Positions 41,712 to 51,722 of a DNA stretch of 64,000 nt are shown in pieces (the first letter of the stretch is position 1; each line of letters begins with the position of its first letter). The notes beneath the pieces were generated by a model that worked only from the letters and a program-made list of their open reading frames with translations, had not been told where the DNA came from and did not search any database. The DNA comes from Sphingobacteriia bacterium (GTDB taxonomy: Bacteria; Bacteroidota; Bacteroidia; Chitinophagales; Chitinophagaceae), in assembly GCA_947456855.1 (NCBI GenBank), contig CANGTR010000003.1, positions 1 through 64,000 on the forward strand, in the 5' to 3' direction. Both the position numbers and the translations under genes were made by a program.

Positions 41712-42695
41712 GTGGTTTTTTTATTTAAAGACAAATCTGTTGTAAATATACTTTTCCTTGTTTTGTTAAGCATTGGGGTACACTTCCATTTTTTTACAAG
41801 CAATCCAGTATTGTTAATTAATACAAATGATGGTGTACTTCCCTTATTGATGCAAAGGTATTTAACCAATATCAATCCTAATTTTTTATTCATTCTTTAT
41901 ATGGCTGCATTATTGATCCAAGCCATTCGACTCAATTTTTTGTTCATTGAAGTTAAACTTTTTCAACAGGCTGATTATACTGTGGCAATGACCTATGTAT
42001 TGCTTTCTGGATTGTTTTTGCCATGGTGTAATATCACGCCAGCTTTATTGGCTAACTTTTTATTGATTTGGTTGGTGATTAAAATCGTTCAATTATACAA
42101 TCAACCCAAACCCAAAGAAGTTTTATTTAATATTGGTATTTTAACTGGCATCTCCATGATTGCGTATCATCCAATTGCTTTGATGATGATGGTAATTGTA
42201 TTTGCTTTGGCAATATTGAGGCCATTTAAATTACAAGAGTGGTTTGTGCTAATAATGGGGATATTGGTTCCTTATTATTTTTTAGGTGCTTGGTTATTTG
42301 TAACGGATCAATTAAATGCCATTATTCAGTATTTACCTGAGTTGGATTTTGAAATTCCAAAATTCATTTTCAATAAAAGTTTTATAATTAGCCTGTCGGT
42401 ATTTGTTGTAAGTTTTTTAGCCGGATTTATTTATTGGCAACAGTTTAACAGCAGATTGGTTATTCAGACAAGAAAAAATTGGTCAGTACTTTTATTGATG
42501 AGTTTGTTCTTAATTGGCGTGCCCTTTGTTTTTAAAAGTGTTGGTTTCGAAGCTAGTTTTATCTGCATTGTTCCAGTATCGGCAATTGTTTCCAATGCAT
42601 TCTCGTATCCAAGACGGCCTATATTCCCTAATTTCCTCTTTTTACTCTTTATTCTTGCAATTGTGTATAATTATTGGGATTTGGTCAATAATTAA
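41712..42695 (+). CDS. Multi-pass membrane protein, DUF6427-like
   Basis: VNILFLVLLSIGVHFHFFTSNPVLLINTNDGVLPLL... multiple TM segments; GTG start; 9 nt after the upstream stop. Confidence 0.65.
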   Translation: MVFLFKDKSVVNILFLVLLSIGVHFHFFTSNPVLLINTNDGVLPLLMQRYLTNINPNFLFILYMAALLIQAIRLNFLFIEVKLFQQADYTVAMTYVLLSGLFLPWCNITPALLANFLLIWLVIKIVQLYNQPKPKEVLFNIGILTGISMIAYHPIALMMMVIVFALAILRPFKLQEWFVLIMGILVPYYFLGAWLFVTDQLNAIIQYLPELDFEIPKFIFNKSFIISLSVFVVSFLAGFIYWQQFNSRLVIQTRKNWSVLLLMSLFLIGVPFVFKSVGFEASFICIVPVSAIVSNAFSYPRRPIFPNFLFLLFILAIVYNYWDLVNN

Positions 42696-42718
42696 GCACA
42701 GTTTCAATTGTTGATTTG

Positions 42719-42726
42719 TACCTTTG
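42719..42726 (+). promoter_or_regulatory. Putative -7 element (TACCTTTG) upstream of purQ
   Basis: TAnnTTTG match 23 nt before the ATG. Confidence 0.3.
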
Positions 42727-42748
42727 ATCTTCAAAATATATAGAACTC

Positions 42749-43408
42749 ATGAAATTTGGAGTAGTCGTTTTTCCTGGCTCAAATTGCGATAGAGACATGC
42801 AAGATGCATTGCAAAATGATTTGAATAAAGAAGTGATTATGCTTTGGCATAAAGACAAAGATTTATCTGCTTTTACAACAAACGATTGCATCGTTTTGCC
42901 CGGTGGTTTTTCTTATGGAGATTATTTGCGATGTGGAGCAATTGCTCGTTTTAGTCCAATGATGCAATCTGTTATCGAATTTGCCAATCGTGGAGGAAAG
43001 GTATTGGGTGTTTGTAATGGGTTTCAAATATTGTGCGAAAGTGGTTTATTGCCTGGTGTATTGTTGCAAAACGCCAATCAGCAATTTATTTGTAAAAATG
43101 TTTTTATAAAAAACGGAGAGGGGGAAGCATTAAAAATTCCTATAGCTCATGGCGAGGGACGTTTTCATGCAGATGAATCCACTTTAGATCAATTAGAAAA
43201 AAACGATCAAGTCATTTTTAGATATTGTACCCAATTGGGAGAGATCAATGAAATAGCCAATCCAAATGGTGCTGTAAGGAATATTGCTGGCATCCGTAAT
43301 CACAATAACAATGTATATGGTATGATGCCACATCCCGAAAGAGCTACTTCTTCTCTATTGAACAATATCGATGGAAAAAAAGTTTTTGAGATTTTAAATA
43401 TCAACTAA
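42749..43408 (+). CDS. purQ: Phosphoribosylformylglycinamidine synthase subunit PurQ
   Basis: MKFGVVVFPGSNCDRDMQDAL, LPGGFSYGDYLRCGAIARFSPM, GVCNGFQILCESGLLPG, MMPHPERA. Confidence 0.96.
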   Translation: MKFGVVVFPGSNCDRDMQDALQNDLNKEVIMLWHKDKDLSAFTTNDCIVLPGGFSYGDYLRCGAIARFSPMMQSVIEFANRGGKVLGVCNGFQILCESGLLPGVLLQNANQQFICKNVFIKNGEGEALKIPIAHGEGRFHADESTLDQLEKNDQVIFRYCTQLGEINEIANPNGAVRNIAGIRNHNNNVYGMMPHPERATSSLLNNIDGKKVFEILNIN

Positions 43409-43419
43409 ACAACATAGCT

Positions 43420-43872
43420 ATGAAAAGAGTGCTTTTTTTGTTATTGGCCTGCTTGCTTTTTTTAAGTGCTCAAAGCCAAATTAAAGATCCGGTAACCTGG
43501 ACGTATAAAGCCAATAAAAAAGCACAAGGAGTTTATGAGGTTGTAATTACTGCAGCTATTCCAAAGCCATGGCATATGTATTCTCAAACTACTCCCTCCG
43601 GGGGGCCAGTGCCTACCAAAATTACTTTCAATAATAATCCATTAATTGCAATAGATGGGAAGTTGAGAGAAACTGGTAAGATGGAAAAAGTGGATGATAA
43701 AGTTTTTGGCGTTAAAGTTTTTTATTATTCTGGAAAAGTAGTTTATGCTCAAGTTGTAAAAGTAAAAGGAGGCTTAAGTACCAATATTTCTGGTACTGTA
43801 AGTTTTATGGTTTGTGACGATACGCAGTGTTTGCCTCCTACTAAGAAAACTTTTGATCTGAAATTGCAATAA
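43420..43872 (+). CDS. Stand-alone DsbD N-terminal (alpha) domain protein
   Basis: Signal peptide; PKPWHMYSQTTPSGGPVPTKITF...GTVSFMVCDDTQCLPPTKKTFDLKL with CxxxxC. Confidence 0.85.
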   Translation: MKRVLFLLLACLLFLSAQSQIKDPVTWTYKANKKAQGVYEVVITAAIPKPWHMYSQTTPSGGPVPTKITFNNNPLIAIDGKLRETGKMEKVDDKVFGVKVFYYSGKVVYAQVVKVKGGLSTNISGTVSFMVCDDTQCLPPTKKTFDLKLQ

Positions 43873-43890
43873 GCTTACGAAAATTGATAA

Positions 43891-45864
43891 ATGAAAAAAA
43901 GCCTTGTTCTTTTTATTGCAATCTTGATGTTGTCGACATCAATTTTTGCGCAGGAAAAACAACCTGTTCAAATTGCTTTTGGTGCCAATAGAATCAATGA
44001 TTCTATTGTTCATTTAATAGTAAAAACAACCATTGATAAAGGCGCTCAAATCTTTTCTGTAAAAAAAAGAGGGGAGGATGATCCTTTTGTTTCTGCAATG
44101 CAACTTGATAGTACATGTGCTTCTTATCAAATCAATTCGGATACTGCAACAGAGCAAGGAAGCCTTTTACTGGTACCGGAAACCAATGTCAGTAAATCTG
44201 CTTATCGCTTGTTTGCTGATAGTGTAATTTTTATCTTCCCATTGCACATCAATCAAAAAGACAGTGTTTTAATCAAAGGAAAATTTGTTTGGTTGGCTAA
44301 ATCGGACAATGATTTTCCAAGTGGTGAAATTGCTTTCACTGTTCCTTTGCCTCAATCTGAAACGAAAGAAAATAACAATGATGCAGGTGCTGTTGAAGGA
44401 AAATCAATTTGGCAAATATTTCTACTGTGTTTTATTACAGGATTAATTGCCGTTATCACACCATGTGTTTTTCCGTTGATTCCTGTAACAGTTAGTTTCT
44501 TTTTAAAACGAAGCAAAACAAAGGTTGAAGGATTGAGTAATGCGCTTTGGTATTCCTTATCCATCATTTTAATTTATACTATCCCCACATTCATTTTGGT
44601 ATTAATATTTGGCGATGATGTTTTATATCAAATATCTACAAGTGCGGTTTCTAACTTGGTCTTCTTTGCTATCTTCCTTGTTTTTGCCATTTCATTTTTT
44701 GGCGTTTTCGAAATTCAATTGCCCAATAGTTGGGCCAATAAAGCCGATCAAAAAGCAGGCAAGGGTGGTTTAGTGGGTATTTTTTTTATGGCACTTACGC
44801 TGGTAATTGTTTCTTTTTCTTGTACAGGTCCGATAGTAGGCACTTTATTGGGTCAAGCGAGTACTGGTGGAGTTTCATCGGCACCTGTTATAGGTATGTT
44901 GGGTTTTGGTGCCGGTTTGGCTTTGCCTTTTTCTTTATTTGCCTTTTTCCCTACACTATTGCAATCTTTACCAAAAAGTGGCGGTTGGTTAAATTCAGTG
45001 AAAGTATGTTTTGGATTTATTGAATTGGCATTGGCATTAAAATTTCTTTCTAATGTTGATTTGATTTATCATTGGCGCCTTTTAGATAGAGATGTGTTTC
45101 TGGTTTTGTGGATTGTGATTTTTGGTTTAATGGGCGTTTATCTTTTGGGTAAGATCAAATTTTCGCATGATAGTGATTTGCCTTATTTAAGCGTGCCACG
45201 TTTGTTTTTTGCAATCGCAACATTTTCATTTGTAGTGTATTTAATTCCTGGTTTATGGGGTGCACCTCTGCGTCATTTAAGTGGATTCATACCTCCAGAT
45301 GAAACCCAAGACTTCAATTTAGATTTACTCAAATACCAACAAAATAGTCATTCAAATGCGGCTAAAACGGCTTCTTTAGCAGCAGCTCCAAAAAGGCTAA
45401 CGGATAAATTACATGTTCCTTATAACCTTACCGCCTATTTTACTTTAGAGGAAGGTCTAGCTGCAGCAAAAGCATTGAATAAGCCGATCATGCTCGATTT
45501 TACTGGTCATAGTTGTGCCAATTGCCGAAAAATGGAAAAAGAAGTATGGAAAGATCCTGAAGTATTAAAAAGAATGAGGGAGAATTTTGTATTGGTTAGT
45601 TTATATGTAGACGAATCAACAGAATTGCCACTCAATGAGCAATACATTAAAAAGGATGGCGATAAAGTAATTACTGAAGGAGATCGAAATTTAGATTATG
45701 AAATCACTCAATTTGGATTCAACGCACAGCCTTTGTACATGTTTCTAGATGTCAATGGAAAGCCAATTAGTTCCATTAAATATGGGTATAATCCAGATAT
45801 CAACTTGTTCATTAGCCATTTAGACGCGGTTAAAGCAAGTTTTGAAAAAACACCTACCAGATAA
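43891..45864 (+). CDS. dsbD: Thiol:disulfide interchange protein DsbD
   Basis: TM domain ITPCVFPLIPVTVSFFLKR and VSFSCTGPIVGTLLGQA; C-terminal thioredoxin domain DFTGHSCANCRKMEKEVW. Confidence 0.93.
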   Translation: MKKSLVLFIAILMLSTSIFAQEKQPVQIAFGANRINDSIVHLIVKTTIDKGAQIFSVKKRGEDDPFVSAMQLDSTCASYQINSDTATEQGSLLLVPETNVSKSAYRLFADSVIFIFPLHINQKDSVLIKGKFVWLAKSDNDFPSGEIAFTVPLPQSETKENNNDAGAVEGKSIWQIFLLCFITGLIAVITPCVFPLIPVTVSFFLKRSKTKVEGLSNALWYSLSIILIYTIPTFILVLIFGDDVLYQISTSAVSNLVFFAIFLVFAISFFGVFEIQLPNSWANKADQKAGKGGLVGIFFMALTLVIVSFSCTGPIVGTLLGQASTGGVSSAPVIGMLGFGAGLALPFSLFAFFPTLLQSLPKSGGWLNSVKVCFGFIELALALKFLSNVDLIYHWRLLDRDVFLVLWIVIFGLMGVYLLGKIKFSHDSDLPYLSVPRLFFAIATFSFVVYLIPGLWGAPLRHLSGFIPPDETQDFNLDLLKYQQNSHSNAAKTASLAAAPKRLTDKLHVPYNLTAYFTLEEGLAAAKALNKPIMLDFTGHSCANCRKMEKEVWKDPEVLKRMRENFVLVSLYVDESTELPLNEQYIKKDGDKVITEGDRNLDYEITQFGFNAQPLYMFLDVNGKPISSIKYGYNPDINLFISHLDAVKASFEKTPTR

Positions 45865-45940
45865 TTATGCTGAATAATTGAGCAGCATAAGAAGTAAAAA
45901 AAGGATTGTTGGCAGAACAGCAGATCCACTAGCATTAAAA

Positions 45941-45967
45941 AACCCCCGTTACTCACAGGGGTTCTTT
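45941..45967. terminator. Hairpin terminator between dsbD and ECF sigma gene (convergent)
   Basis: AACCCC...GGGGTT with flanking A and T runs. Confidence 0.7.
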
Positions 45968-45968
45968 G

Positions 45969-46550
45969 TTAAAGTGCAATTTGTTTTTCGGTCATTATCT
46001 TTCGAAGATTAATAAGTCCGTACCGCATCCTTCCTAAGGCTGTATTAATGCTACAATTGGTGATTTCGGCTATTTCTTTAAAACTCATATTGGCGTAATG
46101 CCTTAATACAATTATTTCTCTTTGTTCTTCAGGTAAAAGGTCGAGCATTTTCCGAACCCTGTTGTGACTTTGACCTTGCATGATTTTTCCATCTGGGGCT
46201 TCTTCGTATACTTGTAATACATCAAAAATTTCATTGTTGTCGCTGGTTTTGATAGCTGGTGTGCGTTTTACTTTTCGAAAATAGTCTACACATAGATTGT
46301 GCGCAATCCTCAATGCCCAAGGTAAAAATTTACCTTCTTCGGTGTAGCGCTTGTTTTTCAGTGTGTCGATTATTTTTATAAACACATCCTGAAAAAGATC
46401 TTCAGCTAAATAAGTGTCTTTCACAAAAAAGAGGATGGAAGAAAATATCTTGTCTTTATAGCGGTAAATAAGTGTTTCAAAGGCATCGGTATCGCCATCT
46501 TGAAAAGCCCGTATCAACTCATTATCAGACGCATGGTCCATTGTTCTCAT
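45969..46550 (-). CDS. ECF-type RNA polymerase sigma factor
   Basis: FETLIYRYKDKIFSSILFFVKDTYLAEDLFQDVFIKII...LPEEQREIIVLRHYANMSFKEIAEITNCSINTALGRMRYGL. Confidence 0.95.
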   Translation of the reverse strand: MRTMDHASDNELIRAFQDGDTDAFETLIYRYKDKIFSSILFFVKDTYLAEDLFQDVFIKIIDTLKNKRYTEEGKFLPWALRIAHNLCVDYFRKVKRTPAIKTSDNNEIFDVLQVYEEAPDGKIMQGQSHNRVRKMLDLLPEEQREIIVLRHYANMSFKEIAEITNCSINTALGRMRYGLINLRKIMTEKQIAL

Positions 46551-46751
46551 CGTTTGGGTTTTTGGGTTAGGATGTTCAAAAAATCAGGATATTGGATAAC
46601 GGTTTTCGAATCGAGAACAAATTAGAATTCTTTTACATTCACAATTGCTTTGTGGAAATCATATTTTCGATCGGCAATGTTATACACATTCTTAAGGGTT
46701 CATTTAAGATACTTATTCTTGTGTTGCTCAACTAAAGCTATAATAATCTGT

Positions 46752-46759
46752 TACTTTTG
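46752..46759 (+). promoter_or_regulatory. Putative -7 element (TACTTTTG) upstream of uvrA
   Basis: TAnnTTTG match 21 nt before the ATG. Confidence 0.35.
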
Positions 46760-46779
46760 TACCGATAGGACAATTCAAT

Positions 46780-49644
46780 ATGACAACAAAAAAAGTACCT
46801 GAAGCTGGGGTAATAGCCAATACATTAAATGGAGATATTGTTCTTACAGGTGCTAGAACACATAATCTGAAAAATGTTTCTGTTCGTTTTCCTAGGAATA
46901 AGCTCATTGTAGTTACTGGCGTTTCTGGCAGCGGTAAATCATCATTAACCATTGACACCTTATTTGCCGAAGGCCAACGTAGGTATGCGGAAAGCTTGAG
47001 TGCTTATGCAAGGCAGTTCATGGCGAGAATGGTTAAACCTGATGTTGATTATATCAAAGGGCTTTGTCCGGCAATTGCCATTGAACAAAAAGTAATTACC
47101 CGTACTCCCAGAAGTACTGTTGGAAGCATGACAGAGATTTATGATTACTTAAGATTGATGTATGCCAGAATTGGTAAAACAATTTCTCCTGTAACCGGAA
47201 AGCAAGTTAAAAAAGATGATGTAGGCGATGTGATGCATGCAATTACACAATTGAGAGCGGGTGCCAAAGTGATTATGCTGGTTGCTTTTAAGCAACATGC
47301 CAATAGAGCTATCAGAGAAGAGTTGAATATATTAATGCAGAAAGGTTTTTCAAGAATGTACCTTAGGGAATTAGGAACTAAGAAAGATGAATTAAAAGAT
47401 AGCAATAGAGCATTAGGAATTGTAAAACGTATAGAAGAACTTCTTGAACTATCTGACTCTGCTTTAAAAGACCAGGTTTCAAAAGCTGGATCTAGATTCT
47501 TTGTACTCATCGACCGTGTAGTAGTGAAAGATTTTGATGAAGAAGATATACATCGCTTGTCTGATTCGATCGGTACTGCTTTTTATGAAGGTGATGGCGA
47601 AATGAACATTGAAATTGATGCTGCAAAATTGTTGCATTTTAGTAATAAGTTTGAATCTGATGGAATTGTATTTGAAGAACCCTCCCCTAATTTATTTTCA
47701 TTTAATAATCCTTATGGGGCATGCCCTGTATGCGAAGGTTACGGTCAAGTATTAGGAATAGACGCTGATTTAGTAATACCTGATAAACGTTTATCATTGT
47801 ATGAAGGTGCCATTGCACCTTGGAAGGGCGAGAAGCTAGGATGGTGGAAAGAGCAGTTTATTAAAGGAGCTACCAAAATGAGTTTTCCCATCCATAAACC
47901 CATTATGGATTTAACCAAGGAACAATATGATCAATTGTGGAATGGGGGAACTGGTGCACTAGGAATCAATGATTTTTTTAAGGAAGTAGCATCTAATTTG
48001 TACAAAGTTCAATACCGTGTTTTGTTGAGTAGATATAGGGGAAGAACAACGTGTAATGAATGTGAAGGATATCGATTGCGCAAAGAGGCATTGTATGTTA
48101 TGGTGGGCGATAAGCATATTGCTCAACTATGTGAGATGCCTGTTCGTGATCTGCAAATCTGGTTCGATCAATTGGCTATTTCTGAGCATGATGGGCAAGT
48201 TGCAAAAAGAATTTTATTAGAATTACATCAACGCATAAAAACCTTATTAGATGTGGGTTTGGGCTATCTTACTTTAAATAGATTGGCCAATAGTTTAAGT
48301 GGGGGAGAGAGTCAACGCATTCAATTAACCAGAAGTTTAGGAAGTAATTTAACCAACTCCCTATACATATTAGATGAGCCATCCATTGGCTTGCATTCCA
48401 GAGATACTGCCCGCTTAATTCAAGTGTTAAAATCTTTACGCGATTTAGGCAATACTGTGGTTGTGGTAGAGCATGATGAAATGATGATGCGCGAAGCAGA
48501 TCATATCATCGATATGGGGCCATTGGCTTCTCATTTAGGTGGCGAAGTAGTTGCAGCAGGTAATTATGATTTTATCATAAATCATCCGGATAGTTTAACA
48601 GGCAAGTACCTCACTGGCAAATTACGCATCGAAGCTCCTAAGCAAGTTAGAAAATGGATTAGCAGTATTTCTGTTGAAGGTGCAAGGCAAAATAATCTAA
48701 AAGATATAACAGTGGAGTTTCCATTACATGCGCTAACAGTTGTAGCTGGCGTTAGTGGAAGTGGGAAAACAACATTGATTAAACAAATTTTGTACCCTGC
48801 ATTGCAGAAAATCAAGGGAGCTCCTGCAGATAAAGTGGGGCTACATAAAACAATTTCGGGCGATATCGATACAATTAATTTGATCGAAATGATTGATCAA
48901 AACCCAATTGGTAAATCTTCAAGAAGCAATCCCATTACTTATATTAAAGCCTACGATTCTATTAGAGATTTGTATTCGAAACAGGGGCTAGCAAAGATGC
49001 GTGGATTCTTGCCCAAACATTTTTCATTTAATGTAGATGGTGGAAGATGTGATACCTGTAAAGGCGAAGGTGAAACAGTTGTTGAAATGCAGTTCTTAGC
49101 GGATGTGCATCTTACTTGTGAATCTTGCGGTGGGAAGAGATTTAAAGAAGAAGTATTAGAAGTAAAATACAATGGCAAATCCATTTTTGAATTACTGGAA
49201 TTGAGTGTAGACGAAGCCATTGAATTTTTTAAAGAAGAGAAAGCCATTCAAAAATCCATACAGCCCTTACAGGATGTAGGTTTGGGCTATATCAAATTAG
49301 GGCAAAGCAGCGATACATTAAGTGGGGGTGAAGCACAACGTGTAAAATTAGCCAGCTTTTTAGGCAAAGGAAAAGGGATTGGGCATGTACTGTTTATTTT
49401 TGATGAACCAACTACAGGTTTGCATTTTCATGATATTAAAAAACTATTGTCTTCTTTCAATGCATTGATAGAACAAGGTCATTCTTTGATTGTAATTGAA
49501 CACAATACCGATGTACTTAAATCGGCGGATTGGTTAATTGAACTGGGTCCTGAGGCTGGAGATGCAGGCGGGGAGCTGGTTTACGCAGGAGTGCCAGCTG
49601 GTATCAAAAAAAATAAGCGCAGTGTAACTGCGCCTTATTTATAA
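46780..49644 (+). CDS. uvrA: Excinuclease ABC subunit A
   Basis: GARTHNLKNVSVRFPRNKLIVVTGVSGSGKSSLTIDTLFAEGQRRYAESLSAYARQF; two LSGGE(S/A)QR signatures; zinc-finger Cys motifs. Confidence 0.99.
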   Translation: MTTKKVPEAGVIANTLNGDIVLTGARTHNLKNVSVRFPRNKLIVVTGVSGSGKSSLTIDTLFAEGQRRYAESLSAYARQFMARMVKPDVDYIKGLCPAIAIEQKVITRTPRSTVGSMTEIYDYLRLMYARIGKTISPVTGKQVKKDDVGDVMHAITQLRAGAKVIMLVAFKQHANRAIREELNILMQKGFSRMYLRELGTKKDELKDSNRALGIVKRIEELLELSDSALKDQVSKAGSRFFVLIDRVVVKDFDEEDIHRLSDSIGTAFYEGDGEMNIEIDAAKLLHFSNKFESDGIVFEEPSPNLFSFNNPYGACPVCEGYGQVLGIDADLVIPDKRLSLYEGAIAPWKGEKLGWWKEQFIKGATKMSFPIHKPIMDLTKEQYDQLWNGGTGALGINDFFKEVASNLYKVQYRVLLSRYRGRTTCNECEGYRLRKEALYVMVGDKHIAQLCEMPVRDLQIWFDQLAISEHDGQVAKRILLELHQRIKTLLDVGLGYLTLNRLANSLSGGESQRIQLTRSLGSNLTNSLYILDEPSIGLHSRDTARLIQVLKSLRDLGNTVVVVEHDEMMMREADHIIDMGPLASHLGGEVVAAGNYDFIINHPDSLTGKYLTGKLRIEAPKQVRKWISSISVEGARQNNLKDITVEFPLHALTVVAGVSGSGKTTLIKQILYPALQKIKGAPADKVGLHKTISGDIDTINLIEMIDQNPIGKSSRSNPITYIKAYDSIRDLYSKQGLAKMRGFLPKHFSFNVDGGRCDTCKGEGETVVEMQFLADVHLTCESCGGKRFKEEVLEVKYNGKSIFELLELSVDEAIEFFKEEKAIQKSIQPLQDVGLGYIKLGQSSDTLSGGEAQRVKLASFLGKGKGIGHVLFIFDEPTTGLHFHDIKKLLSSFNALIEQGHSLIVIEHNTDVLKSADWLIELGPEAGDAGGELVYAGVPAGIKKNKRSVTAPYL

Positions 49645-49655
49645 TTTTTTTTATT
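49611..49655 (+). terminator. uvrA terminator overlapping its last codons and stop
   Basis: AAATAAGCGCAGT-gta-ACTGCGC(c)TTATTT then T-run; spans the TAA stop at 49642-49644. Confidence 0.8.
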
Positions 49656-49715
49656 TCACTTTTACCAAGCTCGATATTGGTGCTTGAATTTATCGATTGA
49701 CAACTGTTGTTTATG

Positions 49716-50138
49716 CTATCTTAATCTATCGGCACTTTTCACCAATTTATCGTCGTTGTAAATAGCTCTTGAAGCAAGCATTAAACAAGCAGGCATTGCG
49801 AAACTTATTAAAGAACCTAAATCGAGATTGGCTTCTGTAAATGTTGATTTCGCATTAAAGTATAAAAAAATCTGAACAATAGATACAACTCCTGTACAAA
49901 GGGTTACAAGCATTTGACGTTTGCGATCTTTGTACATGAATATTGCAATCAATGCTGCAACTGCAATAGCAACAGCAATAATCATGGTAAACACAGTTTG
50001 GTTTGCTGTGAATTCAATCCATTCTTTTACATTGGTGGTTGCATTTAACTTGTTGCCACTAAAAAAAGACAGCTTAAAACTAGCTCCAGCTAATACCGCA
50101 GTAACGATTAACCAAACCGTTTGAATTCTCTGTATCAT
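49716..50138 (-). CDS. DUF4293-like small membrane protein
   Basis: MIQRIQTVWLIVTAVLAGASFKLSFFSG... four TM, Bacteroidota-typical. Confidence 0.8.
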   Translation of the reverse strand: MIQRIQTVWLIVTAVLAGASFKLSFFSGNKLNATTNVKEWIEFTANQTVFTMIIAVAIAVAALIAIFMYKDRKRQMLVTLCTGVVSIVQIFLYFNAKSTFTEANLDLGSLISFAMPACLMLASRAIYNDDKLVKSADRLR

Positions 50139-50158
50139 AATATCAATTTAATGTCTTT

Positions 50159-50249
50159 CATCTCATATCTCATATCTCATATCTCTTATCTAATATCTAA
50201 TATCTAATATCTAATATCTCTTATCTCTCATCTCTTATCTCTTATCTCC
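50159..50249. repeat. Heptad repeat array E (13 units of [TC]ATCT[CA]N)
   Basis: CATCTCA TATCTCA TATCTCA TATCTCT TATCTAA x4 TATCTCT TATCTCT CATCTCT TATCTCT TATCTCC, single register. Confidence 0.92.
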
Positions 50250-50254
50250 TCGAT

Positions 50255-51535
50255 CTATCCCATTTCAGGATACAAAATAAATTGCTCCATGAATGCATTC
50301 ACTTGTTTTTTTACTGCGCTGATAACATTGGCGTCATCAGCATTCATCAATACATTGTCAATTACATTCACTACAAATTGCATGTGCTCTTCTTTGAAAC
50401 CTCTGGTAGTAATTGCAGGTACACCAAAACGAATACCTGAAGTAACAAATGCGCTCTTGTCATCAAATGGAACCATGTTTTTGTTGGCAGTAATATCGGC
50501 CTGAACCAAAACCTGCTCTGCTTTCTTGCCACTGATATTTTTATTGCGCAAATCAATTAGCATTAAATGGTTATCTGTTCCGCCACTGATAATATGGTAT
50601 CCTTTCTGAACAAAAGCAGCTGCCATGGCTTGTGCATTCTTCTGCACTTGTTGCTGGTAAACCAAAAACTCATCTGATAAAATTTCTCCAAAAGCAACGG
50701 CTTTGGCGGCAATCACGTGTTGAAGTGGGCCTCCTTGAATGCCAGGAAATACTGCCATATCCAATAAGTTACTCATCATTCGAATATTCCCTTTTACATC
50801 TTTAAGCCCCCATGGATTTTCAAAATCTTTATTCATCATAATGATGCCGCCTCTTGGTCCACGCAAGGTTTTGTGTGTAGTAGAAGTAACAAAATGACAA
50901 TGTTCAAATGGGCTATTCAATAATTTTTTAGCAATTAATCCTGCAGGATGTGCAATATCTGCTAAAACCAATGCGCCCACTTCATCAGCTACTTTTCTAA
51001 TGCGTGCATAATCCCAATCCCTGCTATAAGCACTAGCACCACAGTAAATTAATTTTGGTTTTACAGCTCTTGCTTGTGATTCAAGCATGTCATAATCAAT
51101 TAAACCAGTTTCTCTAACAACACCATAAAAATGAGGTTGATAGAGTTTACCGCTATAATTTACGGCACTTCCATGCGTAAGATGTCCGCCCATGCTCAAA
51201 TCCAATCCGAGTGTTGCATCTCCAGGTTGTAAAACAGCTAATGCAACCGCCGCATTTGCCTGCGCCCCACTATGTGGTTGCACATTGGCATATTCTACTC
51301 CAAAAATTTGTTTTAAACGATCTATTGCCAATTGTTCTGTTTGGTCTACTATTTCACAACCAGCATAATACCTTCTACCCGGATAGCCCTCGGCATACTT
51401 ATTGGTCATCACATTGCCCATTGCCTGCATTACCTGTAAACTGGTGAAGTTTTCTGATGCAATCAATTCAATTCCATGACGTTGTCTTTCTAATTCCTTT
51501 CGAATAAGGTCAAAAACCAAGCTATCTCTTTGCAT
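50255..51535 (-). CDS. glyA: Serine hydroxymethyltransferase
   Basis: [59 protein letters not shown]. Confidence 0.98.
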   Translation of the reverse strand: MQRDSLVFDLIRKELERQRHGIELIASENFTSLQVMQAMGNVMTNKYAEGYPGRRYYAGCEIVDQTEQLAIDRLKQIFGVEYANVQPHSGAQANAAVALAVLQPGDATLGLDLSMGGHLTHGSAVNYSGKLYQPHFYGVVRETGLIDYDMLESQARAVKPKLIYCGASAYSRDWDYARIRKVADEVGALVLADIAHPAGLIAKKLLNSPFEHCHFVTSTTHKTLRGPRGGIIMMNKDFENPWGLKDVKGNIRMMSNLLDMAVFPGIQGGPLQHVIAAKAVAFGEILSDEFLVYQQQVQKNAQAMAAAFVQKGYHIISGGTDNHLMLIDLRNKNISGKKAEQVLVQADITANKNMVPFDDKSAFVTSGIRFGVPAITTRGFKEEHMQFVVNVIDNVLMNADDANVISAVKKQVNAFMEQFILYPEMG

Positions 51536-51722
51536 GTAAAATATTTTTGCGAAGTTAATTCAAGGAGTATACCGAACCTCAATTAAAATAAGCATTTTTT
51601 ACCATGATTTCCCCACAATAGTTGGTTAATTCGGCTTATTTGCTATTTTCACAGTCCATTTGGCTTTTGTGTGACTTGTACATGTTAATTATTGTGTCAT
51701 TTGGATTGATAAAGAACCAAAA

